Assembly (NCBI GenBank): GCA_049663345.1
Contig: JBATDG010000014.1
Coordinates: forward strand, 124,001-188,000
Direction: 5' to 3'
DNA length: 64,000 nucleotides
From: SZUA-365 sp049663345
Lineage (GTDB): Bacteria; Bacteroidota; Ignavibacteria; SZUA-365
In this document: positions 15,637 through 24,645 of the stretch, in pieces
Layout of the letters: each line of letters opens with the position of its first letter
How positions within the stretch are numbered: position 1 is the first letter of the stretch
The notes under the pieces: generated by a model
What the model was told of the DNA's origin: nothing
The model's input: only the letters and a program-made list of their open reading frames with translations
Databases searched by the model: none
Made by a program: the position numbers and the translations under genes

Positions 15637-17081
15637 TAAAGCGTCCGTCCTTTCTCTCATCAGGGTTTATCTCGTCAATAGTCGTTCTCACGGTATTTCT
15701 GACCGGCGTGATTGCGGCAGTCCCGGCATTCAGCCAAAAACGCAGCAAGGCCCAGTCTCAGACTTTGGCTGCACCTACCGGACGCATTCCTGAGATCATA
15801 CAAGACAGTTTGCCGAACGGCCTTCATATTCTTTTTACCCGATTGAACGATCTGCCGCTTGCAGAGATTAGCGTGATCGTTGATGCAGGAATAGGAATGG
15901 AGTCTGAGGATGAATATGGTGCAGCGTACGGCGTTGCCCAGCTATTGCTCTCCGGCAGCAAAGAACGTACCGGCGATATGGTTTCGACGTACGCATCCCA
16001 GTTGGGCAGCGTCCTGATCCCTTACGTGCACTACGACTACTCACAGTTGTATGGGAAAACACTGACGAAAAACTTTTCCGCTACGCTCGGTTTAATTGCG
16101 GACGCGGTAATCGCTCCGGAGTTTCCCACGCAAGCACTGCTGCGTCTCCAACAGCAGTCTTCAGTGCGTTTGTTTCGACAGATATCGAGCGGAGAACACG
16201 CGACGATAACAACGGTGCAGCACCTGTGCGGCAGCGGGCACGCCATGTCGAGGTTCATTCAGCCCACGACGGAAGAAGTGAATGCACTCTCGGTAGAGAG
16301 ATTGCGCGCGTTCCATACCGCATGGTACCAGCCGAAAAGAACTACTGTTATCGTGACCGGGAATCTTGACTACAAGTTCGTCCGGACTTCCCTCATCGAA
16401 GCATTTGGTAAATGGGAGAATGGCGAGGAGGTCCAACGCCCGGTTATTTCTCCCGGGACAATTACACCAGCTGTGGTAGTTATTGCAGATAGTCTGACGC
16501 CGAATGGTCTCGCGTATTTTCGCGTCGGCGGACGCGGCGTGCTGAGGAACGAAAAGGATTTTGCTCCCCAGATGCTTCTAAACAACATCCTCAGCAACGG
16601 AGCTCAGTCCCGTCTTTCTCAAATGATGTGGGGCAAGCATGTCATCTCTCCGAATTTCTCGACTGCAGTTGCGTTCTCCAAGGATTGCAGCTATTTCATG
16701 ATCTCCGGCTCCGCCTCACCTAATTCTTCTGACAGCGTATTGCTGTTCCTTCAGGAAGTGATTGTAGACATCGCGCGGAATGGAGTGACTGAGACAGAAT
16801 TGGCAGCCTCGAAAGCGACGCTGCTTGCCGATGAATCTCTCATTTTCGCAACCAACAGGAATCTTCAGAGCTTGCTGAAAGAAGCCACTGTGTATGGTTT
16901 GTCAATCGAACAGTCGTTTTCATTCAGCACAAGCATTCGTCAGGTCAGCGTGAAGGATATTCAGCGAATCGCACAGGAAGTGCTTCTCCCGGAGCATCTT
17001 CAAACAGTTGTGCTGGGATCAGAAGAAAAGATCGTTCCGCTCATGAAGGCCATGGGAAAAAATGTCCGCATAACAGAATAG
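15633..17081 (+). CDS. M16 (pitrilysin) family protein lacking the zinc-binding motif
   Basis: The 482-residue precursor has an N-terminal signal or anchor segment (about 10-35) and two consecutive M16 domains, as in bacterial M16B processing peptidases. At the place of the HxxEH motif the sequence reads GAAYGVAQLLLSGS (96-109), so the two histidines and the glutamate are replaced by Tyr99, Gln103 and Ala102. The AWYQPKRTTVIVTGN strand (about 230-244) and a second-domain SRLSQM segment are kept. It therefore resembles the inactive partner subunit of M16 heterodimers, but no active M16 gene is in this window. It is exported and is translationally coupled to the unknown gene before it. Confidence 0.85.
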   Translation: MIKRPSFLSSGFISSIVVLTVFLTGVIAAVPAFSQKRSKAQSQTLAAPTGRIPEIIQDSLPNGLHILFTRLNDLPLAEISVIVDAGIGMESEDEYGAAYGVAQLLLSGSKERTGDMVSTYASQLGSVLIPYVHYDYSQLYGKTLTKNFSATLGLIADAVIAPEFPTQALLRLQQQSSVRLFRQISSGEHATITTVQHLCGSGHAMSRFIQPTTEEVNALSVERLRAFHTAWYQPKRTTVIVTGNLDYKFVRTSLIEAFGKWENGEEVQRPVISPGTITPAVVVIADSLTPNGLAYFRVGGRGVLRNEKDFAPQMLLNNILSNGAQSRLSQMMWGKHVISPNFSTAVAFSKDCSYFMISGSASPNSSDSVLLFLQEVIVDIARNGVTETELAASKATLLADESLIFATNRNLQSLLKEATVYGLSIEQSFSFSTSIRQVSVKDIQRIAQEVLLPEHLQTVVLGSEEKIVPLMKAMGKNVRITE

Positions 17082-17121
17082 TCGGACCCAGGGAGTTGTG
17101 CGGCAGGGGAAGTGAAAAATA

Positions 17122-17514
17122 TTACTGGATAAACACGCGAACAGAATCGTTAGCCTCGCCGTCATCCGTGACGACGAGTCTGGCGCGAATGACGTGTTCG
17201 CCGCTCAGGCCGGTGATATTCCAATCATAGTAATAAAACGGTTGATAGTGCGAGTAGACGTGTACGCCGTCGATAAAAAACTCGACGTGAGAATTACAGC
17301 CGCACTGCGAAGAGGTTTCGGTGAGAATCCTCAAAACCGTTCCGGAGACTACCTGACTGTCGGATGGCTGCGTTATAGTGAGGCTGATCGGTACATCGGG
17401 AGCAGCCGCGTCGTCGCAGGATATTCCGCTGACCATTATAAGCAACGACAACATGAGCGGTATGAGGGAGGATATTATACCCGGATATAAATAAGATCTG
17501 GTCGCGCTGCTCAT
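17122..17514 (-). CDS. Small lipoprotein with Ig-like domain
   Basis: The 130-residue precursor has a long signal peptide with a likely lipidated cysteine at C33 (GISC, slightly off consensus). A single beta-sandwich follows, with features of bacterial Ig-like or PKD-type adhesion domains: ITQPSDSQVVSGTVLRI at about 47-63, FFIDGVHVYS near 84-93, and LSGEHVIRARLVVTD near 103-117. A CGC pair at 71-73 might bridge. The start overlaps the stop of the GT9 gene by four bases, so it is coupled to it. It faces the M16 gene tail to tail with a 40-base gap and no terminator that I can see. Confidence 0.75.
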   Translation of the reverse strand: MSSATRSYLYPGIISSLIPLMLSLLIMVSGISCDDAAAPDVPISLTITQPSDSQVVSGTVLRILTETSSQCGCNSHVEFFIDGVHVYSHYQPFYYYDWNITGLSGEHVIRARLVVTDDGEANDSVRVFIQ

Positions 17515-18569
17515 GTTCGTTTCTCCTTGAGTTCTACAAATGCATTGTACACCGTCTCAACATCGAGGCGCTGCATGCATACATTGCCGATGCTGCAGCG
17601 GGTCAAATTACAGGCAAGACAGTCAAGTCCTTCAAGACGCACCCAGCTGCTTTGGTCATGAAAAGGTCCTTGAAGGTATGGATTCGTCGGACCGAAAATT
17701 CCCAATGTTGGAGTCCGGACTGCCGCAGAAATGTGCATTGGACCGGAATCATTGCTTATTGTGAAATCACAGTTGGCGAGCAGCGCCCCGAGCTCGCCAA
17801 TACGAGTCGGTGGAGCAATGATGCAGGGAGAATGCATCATTTTCTGAATGGCTGAGACATCATGCTCCTCGCCAGGACCCCAGAGCAGCATGACGTTCGC
17901 GTCAAATCGCTCAATCAAAAGATCTGCCAGTTGGGCGAAATGCTGCAATCCCCATCGCTTTGTTTCCCATGTGCCGCTCGAATTCAACGCGATCAGCGGA
18001 CCAGTTCTTTTGCGGAGTGATTTAGTCACTTCAGCATACTGAGCTAATCGATTTGTGGGTAGTGGAAAGGAAAGGCGGCGCTCGACAATGGGAATGTCGA
18101 GAAATGAAATTGCATCGAGATTGAATTCAGTATTGTGAATGCGATCAGCTCGCGTCTGCACATGCACGTTATAGGCCCATGCCCGCCCCCGAAAAGGGTA
18201 GCCAACGCGAATAGGAGCGCGTGTTGCGAAGGTCATTTGGGCGGTTCGGGGGTTGCAGAAAAGGTCGAAAACAAGATCAAAGCTGCTGCGCTTCAATTCA
18301 ATCAGCAGGCGAAGGAAACTTTTGTCGGTCGGGTTGGAAATTATGGCCTGATCGACGAAGGGATTTTCGCGGATAATGTCGGCAGCCGGTACTTCGGTTA
18401 AAAACGAAATTTTGGCTTCTGGAAAGGCCGCACGAAGGTTGGGAAGCACTACAGTGCTGAGAAGTACATCTCCGATTGCTCTCGGCTTGATGACGAGGAT
18501 AGAGCGTATGGGACGCACAAGAAGTGCCGGGTAGAGAAATTGCTCCGGGGCAGACGTTGTGCGTCCCAT
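17511..18569 (-). CDS. Glycosyltransferase family 9 (ADP-heptose:LPS heptosyltransferase-like)
   Basis: GT9 enzymes add heptose to the lipopolysaccharide core on the inner face of the cytoplasmic membrane. The 352-residue GT-B protein has the N-terminal IKPRAIGDVLLSTVVLPNLR block (about 27-46), which contains the conserved Gly-Asp. In the donor-binding C-terminal domain it has ISNDSGPMHISAA followed by TPTLGIFGPTNP. A late Cys-rich segment (CLACNLTRC) is common in this family. It is followed by the small Ig-like lipoprotein with a four-base overlap and preceded at 15 bases by ackA. The acceptor cannot be told. Confidence 0.88.
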   Translation of the reverse strand: MGRTTSAPEQFLYPALLVRPIRSILVIKPRAIGDVLLSTVVLPNLRAAFPEAKISFLTEVPAADIIRENPFVDQAIISNPTDKSFLRLLIELKRSSFDLVFDLFCNPRTAQMTFATRAPIRVGYPFRGRAWAYNVHVQTRADRIHNTEFNLDAISFLDIPIVERRLSFPLPTNRLAQYAEVTKSLRKRTGPLIALNSSGTWETKRWGLQHFAQLADLLIERFDANVMLLWGPGEEHDVSAIQKMMHSPCIIAPPTRIGELGALLANCDFTISNDSGPMHISAAVRTPTLGIFGPTNPYLQGPFHDQSSWVRLEGLDCLACNLTRCSIGNVCMQRLDVETVYNAFVELKEKRT

Positions 18570-18584
18570 ACAGATCGGTACTCG

Positions 18585-19841
18585 TTAATCTACGGGATCG
18601 AGAACATTATTGATTTTCATATTGCGCATCGAAGGTGGGATCTCGTTGTTCACGATTGCCATTGTATCAAGCGCGATCACGAGTTCCTCGTTGGTAGGAA
18701 TCACACCAACCACGGTCCGTGAGTTTTCGGAGGTGATTATGCGTTCTTTGGGGCCGGTGTTGTTTCTGTTTTCATCAAAATCGACACCCATGAAAGCCAA
18801 CTGCTTGCAAACACGCTCGCGGACGGTCGAACTGTTCTCTCCGATTCCACCGGTGAACACGATGGCATCCACGCCTCCCATGGCTGCCGCATAACCACCG
18901 ATGTATTTTGTGACGCGGTAGCAGAACATGTCCAGGGCGATCTTTGCACGACCGTGTCCCTTCTCGGCTTCCTCTTCGATTTCTCGCATATCACTGCTGA
19001 CGCCTGAAATACCCATGAGTCCGCTATGCTTGTTCAACAGAGTGGTGGCTTCAGCGAGGGAGAGTTCTTCCTTGCCCATGATGTAAAGAATAAGCTGCGG
19101 ATCAAGATCACCGCTCCGCGTTCCCATCAGAAGACCTTCGAGAGGTGTAAATCCCATCGAAGTGTCAACGGATTGTCCCTTCTTCACTGCTGCCATGCTG
19201 CAGCCATTGCCGAGGTGGCAGGTGATGACCTTAAGCTCTTCGATCGGCTTTCCCAGCAATTCAGCCATGCGGTTTGAAACGAAGAAGTGCGAAGTGCCGT
19301 GGAATCCATACCGGCGGATCTTGTATTTCTTATAGAAAACGTAGGGAATTCCATAGAGAAAAGCTCCCGGTTCCATCGACTGATGAAACGCGGTATCGAA
19401 CACGCCGACCTGGGGTACGTCCGGAAGGTGCTGCCGACAAGCGACGATTCCGCGAATATTGTGCGGATTATGCAGTGGAGCCAGTTCAATATTATCACGC
19501 AGTGATTGAAGAACTGCTTCGGTAATAAGCACCGAGCCGGCAAAGTCTTCCGCACCGTGTACAACGCGATGGCCGACGGCATTAATCTCGGATTTATCCT
19601 TGATCACTCCGTGATTCTTGCTCAGAAGAACAGCAAGCACATATTCGATGGCCATGCCGTGATCAAGAATCTCACCCGTGAGCTTTATCGTGTCGTTGTC
19701 GTGTCGCGTGTTTGTCAGCACAGCTCCGCTCATGCCGATTCGCTCCACAAGACCTTTCGCAAGGCGAGTATTGGTTTCCGCCTCGATAAACTGATATTTA
19801 ATTGACGAACTGCCGCAATTGACGACGAGAATATTCATCAT
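18585..19841 (-). CDS. ackA: Acetate kinase
   Basis: The enzyme interconverts acetate plus ATP and acetyl phosphate plus ADP, giving ATP by substrate-level phosphorylation. The 418-residue ASKHA-fold protein has VNCGSSSIKYQ at the N-terminus, HRVVHGAED, FDTAFHQSM, HLGNGCSM, the LEGLLMGTRSGDLDP block and the ATP-binding GGIGENSSTVRERV. It is slightly longer than the usual 400. The first of two adjacent ATGs (19841) is spaced nine bases from an AGGAG. No pta is adjacent; the neighbour upstream is a 3-hydroxyacyl-CoA dehydrogenase. Confidence 0.96.
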   Translation of the reverse strand: MMNILVVNCGSSSIKYQFIEAETNTRLAKGLVERIGMSGAVLTNTRHDNDTIKLTGEILDHGMAIEYVLAVLLSKNHGVIKDKSEINAVGHRVVHGAEDFAGSVLITEAVLQSLRDNIELAPLHNPHNIRGIVACRQHLPDVPQVGVFDTAFHQSMEPGAFLYGIPYVFYKKYKIRRYGFHGTSHFFVSNRMAELLGKPIEELKVITCHLGNGCSMAAVKKGQSVDTSMGFTPLEGLLMGTRSGDLDPQLILYIMGKEELSLAEATTLLNKHSGLMGISGVSSDMREIEEEAEKGHGRAKIALDMFCYRVTKYIGGYAAAMGGVDAIVFTGGIGENSSTVRERVCKQLAFMGVDFDENRNNTGPKERIITSENSRTVVGVIPTNEELVIALDTMAIVNNEIPPSMRNMKINNVLDPVD

Positions 19842-19859
19842 GATGTGCTGCTCCTGTTA

Positions 19860-20804
19860 TTAATTCTGGATGATTCGTTTACCTGCTTCATCGTAGCGGA
19901 AGAACCCTTCTCCGCTCTTTTTCCCGTACTTCTGCTCACGCACTTTGCGGCGCAGCAGGGGACAGGGACGGTATTTTGAATCACCAAGTTCCCGGAACAG
20001 GGACTCCATCCAGGCGAGCAATTCTTCGAGACCCATGGAATCTGCAAGTTCAAGAGGTCCCATGTGCATGTTGTAGGCAAGACGCATTGCGGTATCCACG
20101 TCATCAGCAGAGGCGACGCCCTCCATCAGTACATACATTGCTTCATTGAGCATCGGGAGGATCACACGGGTGGTGATGAACCCCGGATACTCATAGACTT
20201 CCACTGTAGTCTTGCCGATGCTCTGAATAAACTCCTGTGTCCGTTTGAATGTCGCATCACTTGTGTGGAATGCGCGAACGATTTCGCACAGGGGAGTCTT
20301 GGGCACAGGGTTGGCGAAGTGAAGTCCGATAATGCGGCCCGGATTCTTCACCGGCTTTGCGATTTTTGTCAAGCTGAGCGTCGAAGTATTAGACGCGATG
20401 ATGGTATCCTTCGGGCAGATACGATCAAGTTTGATCAACAGGTCCTGCTTCAGCTCGAATTGTTCATCCACAACTTCCATCACGAAATCAGTGCCTTCAA
20501 TTTCATTGATGTCGGTTATGACTTTGATGCGGCTCAGGAGGGCGCGTTTCTCGCCATCCGTCATTCCCCATCGCTGAATCTCACGATCCATGTTTTCGGC
20601 GAGGCCGTCGAGGCATTCTTTTACGCGGTCGTCGTTTTTTTCGACGAGAAGGACGTTCAGACCATTTGAAGAAAGTGTCTGAGCCAGTCCGCGTCCCATC
20701 ACCCCGCCACCGACCAAACCCACAAATTCGATTCGTGAATCAGAATGTGAGCTCATCGGAATGTCGTTTTCAAGTTCCTTGAGGGAAATAGGTTGTTCTT
20801 GCAT
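19860..20804 (-). CDS. 3-hydroxyacyl-CoA (3-hydroxybutyryl-CoA) dehydrogenase
   Basis: This NAD-dependent enzyme oxidises or forms 3-hydroxyacyl-CoA in fatty-acid or butyrate metabolism. The 314-residue protein has the Rossmann motif GLVGGGVMGRGLA near 29-41 and the SNTSTLSLTKIA block. GLHFANPVPKTPLCEIV carries the catalytic histidine, and the C-terminal domain has GFITTRVILPMLNEA, GPLELADSMG and the final YGKKSGEGFF. A 20-residue N-terminal extension precedes the Rossmann fold. The ATG at 20804 follows a CGGAG. The gene is 18 bases upstream of ackA, so the two are probably cotranscribed. Confidence 0.92.
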   Translation of the reverse strand: MQEQPISLKELENDIPMSSHSDSRIEFVGLVGGGVMGRGLAQTLSSNGLNVLLVEKNDDRVKECLDGLAENMDREIQRWGMTDGEKRALLSRIKVITDINEIEGTDFVMEVVDEQFELKQDLLIKLDRICPKDTIIASNTSTLSLTKIAKPVKNPGRIIGLHFANPVPKTPLCEIVRAFHTSDATFKRTQEFIQSIGKTTVEVYEYPGFITTRVILPMLNEAMYVLMEGVASADDVDTAMRLAYNMHMGPLELADSMGLEELLAWMESLFRELGDSKYRPCPLLRRKVREQKYGKKSGEGFFRYDEAGKRIIQN

Positions 20805-20888
20805 GATGATTGCTCCGGTAATCGCCGGTATATAGGCGACTACGTTGTCCTTTTTGTGCTATGTGGTTTGAGTGTCATCAGTACTTGG

Positions 20889-20900
20889 ATTGGATCCAAT
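20889..20900. promoter_or_regulatory. Perfect 12-base palindrome upstream of the 3-hydroxyacyl-CoA dehydrogenase
   Basis: ATTGGATCCAAT is a perfect palindrome 85-96 bases upstream of the dehydrogenase start, in the 252-base gap before rodA's end. It could be an operator for a dimeric regulator, but one such site can arise by chance and no regulator gene is nearby. The rest of the gap shows no gene. Confidence 0.25.
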
Positions 20901-21056
20901 TAGGTAGGGTCAATATTTTAGGCCGGAAGGGGCGTTTTCACTAAAAAGAAAATCCCCATTCACCATATCATATGAAACTTACCAAAGGAAAACAGGATAC
21001 ACAAGCCCGTAATGCATCCACAAGTATTTATGGCAGGCTGAGGCTCCTTTTTAACC

Positions 21057-22289
21057 CTATCCGAAGGCATCCCGGGTCTTCCAGGAATGCAGAATGATTC
21101 CAACGGCGAGCATGCTTGAAAGGAAAAACGAACCACCGTAGCTCATGAACGGCAGCGGAATTCCGATTACGGGTATCAGGCCCAGCGTCATGCCGATATT
21201 GATGAACACGTGGAAAAGAACCAGTGTCATTATCCCGATGGCGACGAGACTCGAGAATCGAAATTCCAGAATTCTGGCGATACGTAGTCCCCGGAAAAGA
21301 AAAATCGAGAACAAGAGGAGAATGGCCATACCTCCCATGAAGCCGAATTCCTCCGCCGGCACGCAAAAAATAAAATCGGTCCACTGTTCAGGAACGAAGC
21401 GGAGTTGAGTCTGAGAGCCCTGTAGATATCCGCGTCCTGTCATTCCTCCCGAACCGATGGCGACTTTGGACTGAATGACGTTCCATCCAGCGCTCAGCGG
21501 GGCTTCGGTAGGGTCGATAAATACGGCAATTCGATTTTTCTGATAATCAGGAAGATGAGAATAGGCGTACTGCACACCGAACCCAATCGATAAATTGAGC
21601 ACAAGGAACATGAGCGCTATGCCGAGATTTCTCTTCATTACGTAGAATATGATCGAAACGATAAAAGCTGCAGCGAGGAAATACCAGAAACCGAGAATGG
21701 AAAGCACGGCAACCAGAACGGGGGATAGCAGCGTCAGGAGCAGCACCATCTCCGCACCGGCCCAAAATATCATGGCAAGAAATATCGCCCAATACACAAG
21801 TCCCGTTCCAAAATCGGGCTGAAGAAAAATAAGAAGCCAGGGAATTCCCACGATTCCAATCGCTTTAGAAAGGTCGCGGAAGGAGTTCATACTGGTCGTG
21901 CTGTCGGAAAGAAACCGGGCCAACGCGAGCACTGTCGTCACTTTTGCGAACTCGGAGGGCTGGATGCCGTAGCCGCCGATGCCAAACCAGCCGGCATTAC
22001 CGCCGATGGTTTTTCCGAATAGCAGAACGAGCAAAAGTAGAATGATTGCAATTGCGTACGAAAGATACGCGAGGTAATGGTAAGTTCTCGGTGGAGCGAA
22101 AAGCGTTAGAACCATCAGCAGAATTCCGAGTATCGCCCAGAAAACCTGCTTCTGAAATTTGATGAAGATTTCGGCATTGTGTGTCGCGCTGAATATGGAA
22201 AGCAATCCTGCGGCTACAAGCAGAAGCACGGGAAGCAGGATGATCAGATCAAGCTTTCTCAAACTGAACGATGACATACCGCTTGCCAT
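21057..22289 (-). CDS. rodA: Rod shape-determining peptidoglycan polymerase RodA
   Basis: RodA is the SEDS-family glycosyltransferase of the elongasome and polymerises lipid II at the lateral wall together with PBP2. The 410-residue protein has about ten membrane helices. It has the SEDS landmarks NAGWFGIGGYGIQPSEFAK near 94-112, a large extracellular loop with GWNVIQSKVAIGSGG, FVPEQWTDFIF and AEEFGF, and a C-terminal PFMSYGGS. Its start overlaps the PBP2 stop by one base (TGATG). It is the last gene of the mre operon. Confidence 0.96.
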   Translation of the reverse strand: MASGMSSFSLRKLDLIILLPVLLLVAAGLLSIFSATHNAEIFIKFQKQVFWAILGILLMVLTLFAPPRTYHYLAYLSYAIAIILLLLVLLFGKTIGGNAGWFGIGGYGIQPSEFAKVTTVLALARFLSDSTTSMNSFRDLSKAIGIVGIPWLLIFLQPDFGTGLVYWAIFLAMIFWAGAEMVLLLTLLSPVLVAVLSILGFWYFLAAAFIVSIIFYVMKRNLGIALMFLVLNLSIGFGVQYAYSHLPDYQKNRIAVFIDPTEAPLSAGWNVIQSKVAIGSGGMTGRGYLQGSQTQLRFVPEQWTDFIFCVPAEEFGFMGGMAILLLFSIFLFRGLRIARILEFRFSSLVAIGIMTLVLFHVFINIGMTLGLIPVIGIPLPFMSYGGSFFLSSMLAVGIILHSWKTRDAFG

Positions 22290-24124
22290 CAGTCCTCCAC
22301 AGCCGTTCCGCGCTTTGGAGCGACGGGAATTACCGGATCCGGGACTTCGACAGGGGCAGCTTCTCCCTGCGATGACGCTTCTGCAAAAAGGTAGCGGCGG
22401 ATCATTGCTCCTGCGATAGGAGCGGCAGCTGTGCCGCCGAAGCCTCCGTTCTCCACTATGACGGCAACAGCGATTCTGGGAGCCTCATAAGGAGCGTAAC
22501 CGACAAACCAGGCATGATCGGGGTGGGGTGGATTTTGCGCTGTACCGGTCTTGCCGGCGACCCTGGCTCCGGACACGCGGGCAGCGTAACCCGTACCTGA
22601 TCCGTTTACCACTCGAAACATCCCACGCTGAATTATGGACATCGATTCTTTTGAAATGGGGAGGCGATCGGCGCGTTGTTCAATCTTGGTGGTACGATTA
22701 GTCAGGCGATTTTTTATTTCGCGCACGGCATGCGGACGATAATACGTTCCACCATTCGCGATTGTCGCTGTGTATGCGGCCATCTGCAGCGGAGTCGTAT
22801 TAATTTCGCCCTGGCCAATACCGAGATTCACCAAATATCCGATGTTCCAACGGGAGCCGTAGCGTTTGTCGTAGTACTCCTCGGATGGCAGGAGTCCGGA
22901 ATTTTCATTACTGATATCCATCCCTGTCGGACGGCCGATGTGAAACATTCGTCCATATTTCTGGAGGTTTTCAAAACCCAATTTGAAAATCAGCTTGTAG
23001 AAAAAGACGTTGCAGGAATGTTCGATGGCGCTGACAACGTTGACATCGCCATGGGCGCCGTGACAACCGAACTCCTGTCCGGCGAGCATGTATGAACCGG
23101 GGCAATTTATGCGCGTGTTGATGTCGATGATTCCTTCCTGCAAGGCCGCAACTGCAACGAGCATCTTGAATGTCGAACCGGGAGGATATGCAGCCATAGA
23201 ACAGCGATTGAACAGGGGAGAGGCATCATTATTGCGCAAGGAATTCCAGACATCGAGGGATATCCGTCCACTGAAATCGCTGAGGTCATAATCAGGGGAA
23301 CTCACAAAAGCGAGCACTTCACCATTGGTTGGATCCATTGCCACAATTGCGCCGCGTCTCCCATGCAGTAATTTCTCACCGTAATCCTGAAGATCCATAT
23401 CGATCGTTAAAACCAGATCACTGCCTTCCTCCGCGGCTATGTCGGCTCTTCCATGATCGAAGCTTTCAATCACCTTGCCCATCGCGTTTACGGCATGATA
23501 GCCGTACCCTTTTTTCCCCCGAAGGACGTCCTCGTAGAAAGCCTCTATTCCGTTGAAGCCGACGATATCCCCTGGCTGGTAGTAATCACCAAGCTCCTTT
23601 AAAAGCCAGGGAGAAATCTCTTTTGTATATCCGATCAGGTGGGAAAGGTGTGACTTCAGATGATAGAGGCGCCGTGACTCGATAATGTAATTCACACCGG
23701 GGAGGAGAGTGCGATATTCCTCAAGCAGGGAGAGCTGGGGGAATGTCAGGTCGCGGGAGACTTTAACCGGCTGGAAGGAATTAATTCCGCTCCTGCTCAC
23801 ACGATATCGCACTACGTTTGTATCAACTGCGAACAGACGCTTCAAAAGAGGTAGGGTGCTCCAGTTGAATTCAAACGGTATGATCGTCAGTGTGTAGCTT
23901 GGATTATTGTCAACGAGAAGCTTGCCGTTCCTGTCATAAATCAAACCCCGTAACGGATCCTTGGCAAATTGGCGAATTGAATTCGTTTCCGCTTGCGTGC
24001 GGAAGGAGTCGAATTGGACGAACTGAAGTTCATACAGACGGATAACAAGAATGGCAAGAAGTACAAAAAATACCGCCATGATAGTGTATGATCGTTTTCT
24101 GCTGGCGAACGAACTACGTTCCAT
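22289..24124 (-). CDS. mrdA: Penicillin-binding protein 2 (elongation transpeptidase)
   Basis: PBP2 crosslinks peptidoglycan during cell elongation and is the partner of RodA. The 611-residue class B PBP has one N-terminal membrane helix (about 13-33), a pedestal domain with the RGLIYDRNGKLL signature (59-70) and a transpeptidase domain. All three active-site motifs are present: S317-T-F-K320, S370-C-N372 and K525-T-G. It lies 14 bases downstream of mreD and is coupled to rodA. Confidence 0.96.
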   Translation of the reverse strand: MERSSFASRKRSYTIMAVFFVLLAILVIRLYELQFVQFDSFRTQAETNSIRQFAKDPLRGLIYDRNGKLLVDNNPSYTLTIIPFEFNWSTLPLLKRLFAVDTNVVRYRVSRSGINSFQPVKVSRDLTFPQLSLLEEYRTLLPGVNYIIESRRLYHLKSHLSHLIGYTKEISPWLLKELGDYYQPGDIVGFNGIEAFYEDVLRGKKGYGYHAVNAMGKVIESFDHGRADIAAEEGSDLVLTIDMDLQDYGEKLLHGRRGAIVAMDPTNGEVLAFVSSPDYDLSDFSGRISLDVWNSLRNNDASPLFNRCSMAAYPPGSTFKMLVAVAALQEGIIDINTRINCPGSYMLAGQEFGCHGAHGDVNVVSAIEHSCNVFFYKLIFKLGFENLQKYGRMFHIGRPTGMDISNENSGLLPSEEYYDKRYGSRWNIGYLVNLGIGQGEINTTPLQMAAYTATIANGGTYYRPHAVREIKNRLTNRTTKIEQRADRLPISKESMSIIQRGMFRVVNGSGTGYAARVSGARVAGKTGTAQNPPHPDHAWFVGYAPYEAPRIAVAVIVENGGFGGTAAAPIAGAMIRRYLFAEASSQGEAAPVEVPDPVIPVAPKRGTAVED

Positions 24125-24138
24125 ACGGATTCCCTTGA

Positions 24139-24645
24139 CTACACTTTCAGCTTTGCGGTCCTGCGTGCGAGCAGGAGAACAGGGATTGCGGAGATGACAG
24201 TCGAGTACAATGATGCACCGAAGACATGCTGCGTGAGGAGCTGAACGAGGTTGACGTCCAGGCTTTGAAAATAGGAGAATACGTATATCAGATGGTACAA
24301 CAACGCACTCAGGAATACGATCAGGACAGTTCGCGGACTACTGATCTGCAGCTGTACTTTCTCTTCATCATAAAAAAAGCCTGCTGCAAAAATCGCGACA
24401 GTGAGACTCAGAGTGGAAATTCCTACAACTGCCGAAAGATACGAATCGACAAAGAGTCCGGCAGGGAAAGCGACGAGCATCGCCGTCATCCGTCCCTCAC
24501 GCAAACAAATAAAGACCGATCCTATCAGCAGAAAAGCAGGCATAACGCTGCCGATGGTTATAAGCGGTGCGATGGTTATCTGCAGCACCGCCAACAGCAT
24601 CAGGAACCCAAATGATATCAGCGCCTGGCGAAGTTTTGGCGTCAC
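24139..24645 (-). CDS. mreD: Rod shape-determining protein MreD
   Basis: MreD is a small integral membrane protein of the elongasome. The 168 residues form about five or six hydrophobic helices with the family-typical CLREGRMTAMLVAFPAGLF region in the middle. The start is GTG at 24645, overlapping the stop of mreC by four bases (GTGA), so the two are translationally coupled. Position between mreC and mrdA supports the call, since MreD sequences themselves are weakly conserved. Confidence 0.9.
   Translation of the reverse strand: MTPKLRQALISFGFLMLLAVLQITIAPLITIGSVMPAFLLIGSVFICLREGRMTAMLVAFPAGLFVDSYLSAVVGISTLSLTVAIFAAGFFYDEEKVQLQISSPRTVLIVFLSALLYHLIYVFSYFQSLDVNLVQLLTQHVFGASLYSTVISAIPVLLLARRTAKLKV

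Noticed and set aside
17701..17750. A stretch in the GT9 gene resembling the 44-base repeat (CCAATGTTGGAG and CGGACTGCCG)
   Set aside because: It encodes the conserved TPTLGIF segment of the glycosyltransferase, so the resemblance is best explained by coding constraint and chance.
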